Below are positions 40,799-48,033 of a DNA stretch of 64,000 bases, one piece after another. The position numbers were made by a program, and so were the translations under genes. The stretch lies in NCBI RefSeq assembly GCF_030687495.1, contig NZ_CP117435.1, forward strand, positions 4,902,501-4,966,500, read 5' to 3'. The notes below the pieces were generated by a model, which saw only the letters and a program-made list of their open reading frames with translations, ran no database searches and was not told the origin of the DNA. Every line of letters begins with the position of its first letter. Positions within the stretch are counted from its first letter, which is position 1. Source of the stretch: Pseudomonas sp. FP453. GTDB taxonomy: Bacteria > Pseudomonadota > Gammaproteobacteria > Pseudomonadales > Pseudomonadaceae.

Positions 40799-41839
40799 AT
40801 GGAAGATAAAACGAATTTAACAGTTAGCGAGGCTCCGGAAATCGTGAGCGAACATTCCCCGGCACCGGCTCTGACAACCGAAGCCCTGCACCTCGCAAGC
40901 CAACAGGCACAGGCCCTGCGTGTTGAACTGCGCAAGGCAGTGATTGGCCAGGACCAAGTGATCGATGACGTGCTCACGGCACTGATAGCCGGCGGTCACG
41001 TGCTGCTTGAAGGCGTGCCCGGCCTGGGCAAGACCTTGCTGGTGCGTGCCCTGGCGCGGTGTTTCGGCGGTGAATTCGCGCGCATCCAGTTCACCCCGGA
41101 CCTGATGCCCAGCGATGTTACAGGCCACGCCGTGTACGACCTGCACACCGAACAGTTCAAGCTGCGCAAAGGGCCACTGTTTACCCACTTGCTGCTGGCT
41201 GACGAAATCAACCGTGCCCCAGCCAAGACCCAGGCCGCCTTGCTCGAAGCCATGCAGGAGCGCCAAGTCACCCTGGAAGGGGAAGCATTGCCCATAGGCC
41301 AACCCTTCATGGTGCTGGCAACCCAGAACCCCATCGAACAGGAAGGCACCTACCCCTTGCCCGAAGCCGAACTGGACCGCTTCATGCTGAAGGTGCGCAT
41401 GGACTACCCCGATGCCCAGCAGGAACTGGACATGGTGCGTGAAGTCACGCGCTCGTCCCGGGCCGACATGCTCGACGTACAGCCCCTGCGCACCGTGCTG
41501 CACGCCGACGATGTGCTGCAACTCCAACAGGTCACCAGTGAACTCGCCCTGGACGAGCAAGTCCTGGACTACGCCGTGCGCCTGGCACGCGCCACCCGCA
41601 GTTGGCCCGGCTTGACCATTGGCGCCGGCCCGCGTGCGTCCATCGCCCTGGTGCGCGGTGCCCGGGCCAGGGCCCTGTTGCGCGGCGGCGAATTCGTCAC
41701 CCCGGATGACATCAAGAGTTGCGCCTTGGCCGTATTGCGCCACCGGGTCCGTATCGCCCCGGAACTGGACATCGATGGATTGGACGTGGACCAGGTGCTC
41801 AAGCAAATGCTCGACCAGATCCCGGCCCCTCGGCAGTGA
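40799..41839 (+). CDS. MoxR-family AAA+ ATPase with island-derived N-terminus
   Basis: This MoxR chaperone-type AAA+ ATPase probably matures or assembles partner proteins of its operon. In the 346-residue reading, Walker A is LLEGVPGLGKTLLVRAL (about 70-86) and Walker B is HLLLADEINRAPAKTQAALLE. Sensor 1 lies in LATQNPIEQEGTYPLPEAEL and the arginine finger in EAELDRFM. The first 15 codons (MEDKTNLTVSEAPEI) come from the inserted element. The native protein probably began at SEHSPAPALTTEAL, where the ancestral ATG now reads GTG (40844-40846). Translation could start at ATG 40799 or GTG 40844. GAGG lies 11 bases before the latter. DUF58 follows 7 bases downstream. Confidence 0.92.
   Translation: MEDKTNLTVSEAPEIVSEHSPAPALTTEALHLASQQAQALRVELRKAVIGQDQVIDDVLTALIAGGHVLLEGVPGLGKTLLVRALARCFGGEFARIQFTPDLMPSDVTGHAVYDLHTEQFKLRKGPLFTHLLLADEINRAPAKTQAALLEAMQERQVTLEGEALPIGQPFMVLATQNPIEQEGTYPLPEAELDRFMLKVRMDYPDAQQELDMVREVTRSSRADMLDVQPLRTVLHADDVLQLQQVTSELALDEQVLDYAVRLARATRSWPGLTIGAGPRASIALVRGARARALLRGGEFVTPDDIKSCALAVLRHRVRIAPELDIDGLDVDQVLKQMLDQIPAPRQ
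40817..40839 (-). repeat. Right imperfect terminal inverted repeat of the island
   Basis: This is the complement partner of 36642-36663. Read on the minus strand it starts TCCGG and continues to GTTAA, with an extra T relative to the left copy. It is now translated in frame as part of the longer MoxR N-terminus. Confidence 0.6.
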
Positions 41840-41846
41840 GCCGCCC

Positions 41847-43178
41847 ATGAAACCAACCCGCCTGCTGCTGGCCTGGCTTGCTGTGCTGCTGGGCCTGAAT
41901 ACCGTGCTGGGCGCCGCCGCGGCATTGCAGCTTGAGGTGCCCGACGCCCTGCATTCAGTCGCCTGGGGGCTGCTGCTGGCGCTTTTGTTGCTGGCAATGC
42001 TGGATGCCGCCCGCCTGCGCCGGCGCCCTTCCCCGCGCGTGCAACGGCAGATGCCCGGCAGCCTGGCACTGGGCCGTTGGGGCGAGGTACACCTAACATT
42101 TGAGCACGATTACCCACAGCCCCTGAGCGTGCACGTATTCGACCACGTCCCCGACGGCCTGGGCGTGGAGAACATGCCCCAGTCCATCGAGTTGCGTCCC
42201 GGCGAGCGCAGCGGGCTGGTGTATCGACTACGCCCCTTACGCCGTGGGCATTTCACTTTCAGTCGCTGCGAAGTCCACCTGCCAAGCCACTTGGGGCTTT
42301 GGGCGGCACGACGGTTTATCGACGCCAGTGACGCCACCCGTGTCTACCCGGACTTTGCCCGCCTCTACGGTGCGCAGCTTTTGGGGGTGGATAACTGGCT
42401 GAGCCAACTGGGGGTTCGCCAGCACCAGCGACGCGGATTAGGCCTGGAGTTTCATCAACTGCGCGAGTTTCGCGAAGGCGACAGCCTGCGCCAGATCGAT
42501 TGGAAGGCAACCGCCCGACAACGCACGCCCATCGCCCGGGAATACCAGGACGAGCGCGACCAGCAGATCGTGTTCATGCTCGATTGCGGCCGACGCATGC
42601 GCAGCCAGGATGGCGAGCTCTCGCATTTCGACCATGCGCTCAACGCCTGCCTGCTGCTCAGCTATGTTGCCTTGCGCCAGGGTGACGCGGTGGGGTTGTG
42701 CACCTTCGCCGGCGAGCGGCCGCGCTACCTGGCGCCGGTCAAGGGCAGCAGCCAGTTGAACCTGCTGTTGAATACGGTGTACGACCTGGACACGAGCCAA
42801 CGCACGGCCGACTACGAGGCCGCGGCAAGCCAACTGCTGGCTCGCCAGAAACGTCGTGCATTGGTGATCGTGGTGACCAACCTCAGGGATGAGGACGATG
42901 ACACGCTGCTGAGTGCCGTCAAACGTATCGGCCGCCAACATCGGGTGCTGGTGGCGAGCTTGCGCGAGGAAGTACTCGATCAACTGCGCCAGGCCCCGGT
43001 GCAGACCTTACCCGAAGCCCTGGCTTACAGCGGAACCATCGACTACCTCAATACCCGGGATGAACTGCACGACCGGCTGACCGCCCACGGTCTGTCGGTG
43101 CTGGACACGTCGCCATCGGAACTGGGAGCGGATCTGGTGACACGCTACCTGGGCTGGAAAAAAGCCGGGGTATTTTGA
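41847..43178 (+). CDS. DUF58 domain protein, MoxR partner
   Basis: This 443-residue protein has two N-terminal membrane helices (about 7-25 and 36-52). A DUF58 domain contains LEFHQLREFREGDSLRQIDW and KATARQRTPIAREYQDE. A vWA-like C-terminal part follows (QQIVFMLDCGRRMRSQDGEL, which retains Asp and Arg in place of a strict DxSxS MIDAS). DUF58 proteins are the regular partners of MoxR ATPases. With the upstream membrane genes they form a conserved Pseudomonas cluster of unknown function. Confidence 0.9.
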   Translation: MKPTRLLLAWLAVLLGLNTVLGAAAALQLEVPDALHSVAWGLLLALLLLAMLDAARLRRRPSPRVQRQMPGSLALGRWGEVHLTFEHDYPQPLSVHVFDHVPDGLGVENMPQSIELRPGERSGLVYRLRPLRRGHFTFSRCEVHLPSHLGLWAARRFIDASDATRVYPDFARLYGAQLLGVDNWLSQLGVRQHQRRGLGLEFHQLREFREGDSLRQIDWKATARQRTPIAREYQDERDQQIVFMLDCGRRMRSQDGELSHFDHALNACLLLSYVALRQGDAVGLCTFAGERPRYLAPVKGSSQLNLLLNTVYDLDTSQRTADYEAAASQLLARQKRRALVIVVTNLRDEDDDTLLSAVKRIGRQHRVLVASLREEVLDQLRQAPVQTLPEALAYSGTIDYLNTRDELHDRLTAHGLSVLDTSPSELGADLVTRYLGWKKAGVF

Positions 43179-43237
43179 AACAACGCACACGGGCACGGCT
43201 GGGGTAGTCCCCTCACCGCACCATTGACGCGTTGGCT

Positions 43238-43597
43238 CTAGGCGGAAGCCTGTACGTGGTCAAAACTGAAGTAATGCGACAGGAGGCTGATCAGTTGCCC
43301 GTACTCCAACGGCGCAGGGGACACGCTGAAACCCGAATCGTAGTACTGCGGGTTGATATCTTCGCGGCTCCATAAGCAGGTTGCAGTGAGATCAACCACA
43401 TGCACGGAAGCGTCAGGCCCTGGCATCTTCAAGCGCAACTCGAAGTCAACGCCGACCATCATGGGCAACTGGCTGATCAGCATCAGCCCGTCTTGCGAGA
43501 CATTACCTAAAAAGCCAATGGGCTTGTCGGTAAGGCGATTAAAGACTTGCAGGAAACAAGGTAACTGATGCCGCTCGATCCGTCGGTCGGTAAACAT
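43238..43597 (-). CDS. PilZ-domain protein
   Basis: This stand-alone PilZ-type protein has 119 residues. The N-terminal RRIERHQLPCFLQVFNRL resembles the RxxxR c-di-GMP-binding motif. It is followed by NVSQDGLMLISQLPM (an (D/N)xSxxG-type motif) and a beta-barrel. Both motif halves are present, so cyclic di-GMP binding is likely. The start at 43597 (MFTDRRIERH) was chosen from the motif position. The open frame upstream is non-homologous. No flagellar or alginate genes are adjacent. Confidence 0.82.
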   Translation of the reverse strand: MFTDRRIERHQLPCFLQVFNRLTDKPIGFLGNVSQDGLMLISQLPMMVGVDFELRLKMPGPDASVHVVDLTATCLWSREDINPQYYDSGFSVSPAPLEYGQLISLLSHYFSFDHVQASA

Positions 43598-43824
43598 GAT
43601 GAGATCGCCATCCAGTGGCCATGACTTTGGCCGTGCCAGTGATTCGGAACGAGCAATATCGCTCGCTCTCCCTGGATTTCGACGTGACAACAACACCGCG
43701 TTTGTCACTGGACAACTGCCGAATCCGGGCCCCGCATCCGTTCGAATAGAAACTTGTACAAACGAACATTCAAAGAATAGCCCAAGACTGGCAGCAGGCC
43801 AGCTATTAAATGACGAATATATCA

Positions 43825-44199
43825 TCACAAAGACGCCGGACGTGTCTGTGCAGTACTTGCGCCGGGATAATGCCCCAGCTGTTGCAGGGTATCGAGCCGC
43901 GCGCGGGCACGGTACGCGTACTCGCTCGACGGGTATTGATTGATGATGAATTGGTAGGTCTGCACCGCATCGACAAACAATTTCTGCCGTTCCAGGCACT
44001 GCCCGCGCAACATCGAGACTTCTGGCTGCACATACCGCCGAGTGCGGCTTTCGCGATCGACCTGGGACAACTCCAGGGTGACACGCTCGCAATCGCCGAC
44101 CTTATAGGCGCGGTAGGCGTTGTTCAAATGGTGGTCCATCGACCAGCGGGTGCAGCCGACAACACTGACGGCCAGGGCAGCAATGAGCAAAATTCGCAT
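43825..44199 (-). CDS. Lipoprotein with TPR-like repeat
   Basis: The 124-residue protein has a lipoprotein signal (MRILLIAALAVSVVGC) with the lipobox VVGC, so the mature protein begins at Cys16. The next residues (TRWS) lack Asp at position +2, which suggests outer-membrane sorting. The rest has a TPR-like helical pattern (LNNAYRAYKVGDCERVTLEL, LERQKLFVDAVQTYQFIINQY). No function is known. It lies 227 bases from the PilZ gene and is divergent from pyk. Confidence 0.82.
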   Translation of the reverse strand: MRILLIAALAVSVVGCTRWSMDHHLNNAYRAYKVGDCERVTLELSQVDRESRTRRYVQPEVSMLRGQCLERQKLFVDAVQTYQFIINQYPSSEYAYRARARLDTLQQLGHYPGASTAQTRPASL

Positions 44200-44372
44200 G
44201 AGGGTTCTCCTGTCTTGTGCAATGTATCGACCCCTCGTTGAAAATCTTCAAGGTTGTTCGTAATCAGCCGCAGCAAAAACAAGTCAATCATCGATAAGTA
44301 GTGCAAACGAACAATGACTACAACGAAAGAGCATAGTAGCCTTCCTCAGCGCTTGAACTCAGGAGTCTGTGC

Positions 44373-45824
44373 ATGTCCGTCCGTCGTACCAAAATCGTCG
44401 CCACCCTTGGCCCGGCCAGTAACTCGCCGGAAGTCCTCGAACAGCTGATTCTGGCTGGTTTGGACGTCGCCCGTCTGAACTTCTCCCACGGCACCCCAGA
44501 CGAGCACAAGGCTCGCGCCAAACTGGTGCGTGACCTGGCCGCCAAGCACGGCCGCTTTGTGGCGCTGCTGGGTGACCTGCAAGGCCCGAAAATCCGTATC
44601 GCCAAATTTGCCAACAAGCGTATCGAGCTGAAGATCGGTGACCCGTTCACCTTCTCCACCAGCCACCCGCTGACCGAAGGCAACCAGCAAGTCGTGGGTA
44701 TCGACTACCCGGACCTGGTCAAGGACTGCGGCGTCGGCGACGAACTGCTGCTGGACGACGGCCGCGTCGTGATGCGCGTCGACACCGCCACCCCGACTGA
44801 ACTGCACTGCACCGTGATCATCGGCGGCCCGCTGTCGGACCACAAAGGCATCAACCGTCGTGGTGGTGGCTTGACCGCACCGGCCCTGACTGAAAAAGAC
44901 AAGGCCGACATCAAGCTCGCCGCCGAAATGGAAGTGGACTACCTCGCCGTGTCCTTCCCGCGCGACGCTGCCGACATGGAATACGCCCGTAAACTGCGTG
45001 ACGAAGCCGGCGGTACCGCCTGGCTGGTGGCGAAGATCGAACGCGCCGAAGCCGTGGCCGATGACGAAACCCTCGACGGCTTGATCAAGGCTTCCGACGC
45101 CGTGATGGTTGCCCGTGGTGACCTGGGCGTGGAAATCGGCGACGCCGAGCTGATCGGTATCCAGAAGAAGATCATCCTGCACGCACGCCGCCACAACAAA
45201 GCGGTAATCGTCGCGACCCAGATGATGGAGTCGATGATCCAGAACCCGATGCCGACCCGCGCCGAAGTGTCCGACGTGGCCAACGCCGTGCTCGACTACA
45301 CCGACGCCGTGATGCTCTCGGCAGAAAGTGCTGCCGGCCCGTATCCGCTGGAAGCGGTGCAAGCCATGGCGCGTATCTGCGTCGGCGCCGAAAAGCACCC
45401 GACCAGCAAGACCTCCAGCCACCGCATCGGCAAAGAGTTCGAAAGCTGCGACCAGAGCATCGCCCTGGCCGCGATGTACACCGCCAACCACTTCCCGGGC
45501 GTGAAGGCGATCATCGCCTTGACCGAAAGTGGCTACACGCCGTTAATCATGTCGCGCATCCGCTCCTCGGTGCCGATCTACGCGTTCACCCCACACCGCG
45601 AAGCCCAGGCTCGCGCGGCGATGTTCCGTGGCGTGTACACCGTACCGTTCGATCCGGCTTCGCTGGCACCGAATGAAGTCAGCCAGGCAGCCATCGACGA
45701 GTTGGTCAAGCGCGGCGTCGTGGAGAAAGGCGACTGGGTCATCCTGACCAAGGGCGACAGCTACCACACCACCGGCGGCACCAATGGCATGAAGATCCTG
45801 CATGTGGGCGACCCGCAGGTCTGA
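44373..45824 (+). CDS. pyk: Pyruvate kinase (PykA type)
   Basis: This final glycolytic enzyme converts phosphoenolpyruvate and ADP to pyruvate and ATP. The 483-residue product has RTKIVATLGPASNSPE and ARLNFSHGTPDEH (substrate and K+ site). The catalytic Lys is in VAKIERAEAV, Mg-binding Glu and Asp are in MVARGDLGVEI, and VATQMMESMIQNPMPTRAEV follows. Length and sequence fit the PykA class that is activated by AMP or sugar phosphates rather than fructose-1,6-bisphosphate, though effector choice is an inference. A strong terminator follows. Confidence 0.95.
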   Translation: MSVRRTKIVATLGPASNSPEVLEQLILAGLDVARLNFSHGTPDEHKARAKLVRDLAAKHGRFVALLGDLQGPKIRIAKFANKRIELKIGDPFTFSTSHPLTEGNQQVVGIDYPDLVKDCGVGDELLLDDGRVVMRVDTATPTELHCTVIIGGPLSDHKGINRRGGGLTAPALTEKDKADIKLAAEMEVDYLAVSFPRDAADMEYARKLRDEAGGTAWLVAKIERAEAVADDETLDGLIKASDAVMVARGDLGVEIGDAELIGIQKKIILHARRHNKAVIVATQMMESMIQNPMPTRAEVSDVANAVLDYTDAVMLSAESAAGPYPLEAVQAMARICVGAEKHPTSKTSSHRIGKEFESCDQSIALAAMYTANHFPGVKAIIALTESGYTPLIMSRIRSSVPIYAFTPHREAQARAAMFRGVYTVPFDPASLAPNEVSQAAIDELVKRGVVEKGDWVILTKGDSYHTTGGTNGMKILHVGDPQV

Positions 45825-45838
45825 GTGACTGCTGAATG

Positions 45839-45868
45839 AAAAAGCCCCGACTGGTTCGGGGCTTTTTT
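45839..45868 (+). terminator. Terminator after pyruvate kinase
   Basis: AAAAAGCCCCGA and TCGGGGCTTTTTT form a stem around a short loop, 15 bases after the pyk stop codon. Confidence 0.93.
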
Positions 45869-45895
45869 ATGCCTGGGTTTTTGTGTGGCTTGAAG

Positions 45896-45973
45896 GGCCT
45901 CATCGCGGGCAAGCCCGCTCCCACAGTTTGACCGCAATCCCCTGTGGGAGCGGGCTCGCCCGCGATAAGGCCC
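45896..45973. repeat. REP doublet
   Basis: Two inverted GGGAGCGGGCTTGCCCGCGA-type cores (one with a GCTCGCCC variant) are flanked by GGGCCT and AGGCCC arms. The doublet lies between convergent pyk and the enoyl-CoA hydratase gene. Confidence 0.88.
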
Positions 45974-45990
45974 GACCAACCAACACACCT

Positions 45991-46740
45991 CTACCGCCGA
46001 GTGACAAAGGCCGACAACGCCGCCACCGCCTCCGGCGACCTCAACCGCTGGGTAAACAACGCCCCCTCTTCCTCGATCACCTGCCGCAACTGCTCGCGAT
46101 CCACACGCTTCATCAGTTGCTTGGTCACCTGCACCGCCCCCGGCGCCAGGTCTTCAAAACGCGCGGCCATTTCCCGCGCCCTGGCCAACGCCGCTTCGCC
46201 GCTCGCCAACGCCTCGGTGGCAATCCCCCAGGCGGCCGCCTGCTCGCCGCTGAAACCTTCGCCCAACAGCAACAATTCAGCCGCCTTCGCATGCCCCAAC
46301 AAGCGCGGCAGGATCAGGCTGGAACCAAACTCCGGACACAGTCCCAGGTTGACAAACGGCATGCGCAAACGCGCATCACGACTGACGTAGACCAAATCGC
46401 AATGCAGCAACAGCGTAGTGCCGATACCCACCGCCGCGCCCGCCACTGCGGCGACCACCGGTTTACGACAGTTGAGCAGGCTTTGCATAAAGTGAAACGG
46501 TGGGCTGTCGAGGTCGGCGGGCGGCTGTTCGAGAAAGTCGCCGATGTCGTTGCCGGCGGTAAAACACGCGCTGCTGCCCTGGATCAGCACGGCACGAATA
46601 GCATCATCCGCATCTGCCTGTTCAAACGCCTCGGCCAACTGCGTGTACATCGCGCGGGTCAGGGCGTTTTTCTTGTCGGGGCGATTGAGTTGCAAGGTCA
46701 GCAACCCACGTTCGCGGTACTGCAGGATGGCGTCGGTCAT
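45991..46740 (-). CDS. Enoyl-CoA hydratase/isomerase family protein
   Basis: This 249-residue crotonase-fold protein has oxyanion-hole segments SSACFTAGNDIGDFLEQP and AGAAVGIGTTLLLHCDLVYV. One catalytic acidic residue lies in PFVNLGLCPEFGSSLILPRL. The PEFGSS pattern and the lack of a second hydratase-type Glu in the usual place resemble delta3-delta2-enoyl-CoA isomerases more than hydratases. The neighbouring ferredoxin-reductase and fumarase match the conserved Pseudomonas order. The physiological substrate is unknown. Confidence 0.88.
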   Translation of the reverse strand: MTDAILQYRERGLLTLQLNRPDKKNALTRAMYTQLAEAFEQADADDAIRAVLIQGSSACFTAGNDIGDFLEQPPADLDSPPFHFMQSLLNCRKPVVAAVAGAAVGIGTTLLLHCDLVYVSRDARLRMPFVNLGLCPEFGSSLILPRLLGHAKAAELLLLGEGFSGEQAAAWGIATEALASGEAALARAREMAARFEDLAPGAVQVTKQLMKRVDREQLRQVIEEEGALFTQRLRSPEAVAALSAFVTRR

Positions 46741-46770
46741 GGCGATTCTCGCGGCCTTGGAAGTCAGCGC

Positions 46771-47702
46771 TCAACCACGGGGCAGGAACACATCGGCCAG
46801 CAGTTGATTGCGCGGCAGCCCCGCCAGGAACAGGCGCTTGGAGAATGCCTCGACGTTGGCGGGGTGCCCGCAGAGTAAGGCCAGCGTTTGCCGCGAAACA
46901 AGCCGCAGTTGCGCCAATGCCTGGGACGCCTGCGCCGCCGTCCACAACTCCACCGTCAGGTTCGGATGCTGCGCAGCCAGTGCGGCCAAGGGCTCGGCCA
47001 AATAATGTCCATCCGCATCATGGGCCAGGTGAATCACGCGAATGGCGCCCTGGTGATTCTGGCGCAACGCCTCGCGCAACACGCCCCACAATGGGCCCAA
47101 AGCCTGTACCCGACGCCAGCAGCCACAACGGCCGGGATTGCCAATCGGGATCGTATTGCAACGCGCCGCCACGCAATTCACCCAGGCGCAAAACGTCGCC
47201 AACCTGCAACTCGGGCACGATCACTGAATTCACCGGGCTGACGGCAATCGAGGTGAAACTCCAGGAACGGCTCTTCCTGGGGCAAGCTCGCCAGCGAATA
47301 CGGCCGCGCCACCTGCCCCGCCCACAGCACCAGGTGCTGGCCGGCGCGATAACGCAGGCCGCGCTCAGGCTGCAGGCGCAGGCGCAGCACCGTCGGGTTC
47401 AGCCAATCGACGCCCACCACCTGCGCCGCCAAACCATCACGCGCAGGATCAAAGGTTTCAACCCGCAGATCACCCGTGATTTGGCACTGGCAAGCCAACC
47501 GCCAGCCCTCCTGACGCTGCGCCGGGCTCAAGGCGTCGGGCTGCTTGTCCTCAACCTCCCCCTCGCAGCGCACCAGGCACGCATGGCAACTGCCCGCGCG
47601 GCAACTGTAGGGCACGGCCACACCCGCCTGACTCAAGGCGTCCAGCAAATTGCTTCCGGTGGAGACCGACCAGTGGCGTTCGCCGACGTGCAGTTCAGGC
47701 AT
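46771..47702 (-). CDS. Ferredoxin/FAD/NAD(P)H oxidoreductase (CDP-6-deoxy-delta-3,4-glucoseen reductase-like), frame broken at two places
   Basis: A three-domain flavodoxin-type reductase. It has an N-terminal plant-type 2Fe-2S ferredoxin (YSCRAGSCHACLVRC, with the last Cys in RLACQCQ), an FAD domain (ARPYSLAS, the RxYS motif) and an NAD domain (SGTGFGP...; AALAAQHPNLTVELWTAAQ; TLALLCGHPANVEAF). The first frame from the ATG at 47702 stops after LDCRQPGEFSDRARVAGW. The second carries VGDVLRLGELRGGALQYDPD. The third starts LGPLWGVLREALRQNHQG. One break is near 47210-47235. The other is an extra A in AAA at 47099-47101 (plus strand). Removing one base at each restores a roughly 309-residue protein. 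Confidence 0.8.
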
Positions 47703-47754
47703 ATAAATCTCAAACAATGCGAATGTTCGCCAACCATAACGCGAGCAGCTTTTT

Positions 47755-47842
47755 TGTGGGAGCGGGCTTGCCCGCGATAGCAGACTATCAGTTCCCCCAA
47801 GTTGGCTGACACACCGCCTTCGCGGGCAAGCCCGCTCCCACA
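47755..47842. repeat. REP doublet upstream of fumarase
   Basis: Two inverted TGTGGGAGCGGGCTTGCCCG cores (47755 onward and the complement ending at 47842) flank an inner GTTGGCTGAC-type spacer. It occupies most of the divergent gap between the reductase and fumarase genes. About 190 bases remain before the fumarase start for its promoter. Confidence 0.9.
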
Positions 47843-48033
47843 TTGGCCCTGTGTTCACACTCATCAGAGTTTGACCATAGTCGGGTGTATCGGCCACCGC
47901 GCCGGGTTATACTGCCGCGCCTTTTTAGCGTCGCGCCTGCACCATTGGCGTGCCTTGGAAAGGTGGCTCCAGCCGACCGATGCAACACTGGAGCCACCTT
48001 TATTGAATGTTCCCTTATAGAGGAGCGCGACTC

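Larger units (their letters stand above)
36642..40843 (+). mobile_element. Decayed mobile island (integrase fragment plus Gabija remnant) inserted in the MoxR operon
   Basis: This segment of about 4.2 kb separates DUF4350 from MoxR, which are otherwise adjacent members of one operon. It contains a truncated tyrosine recombinase, a 5'-truncated OLD/TOPRIM nuclease and a frameshifted UvrD-like helicase, all on the plus strand. Base composition is visibly more AT-rich than the flanks. Imperfect inverted repeats lie at its ends (36642-36663 and 40817-40839). A TGA trinucleotide occurs at both junctions (36639-36641 and 40845-40847) and may be a target duplication. The exact right boundary (40839-40844) is uncertain. 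The coding content points to a Gabija anti-phage system carried by a recombinase-driven element that has since been internally deleted. Confidence 0.75.
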
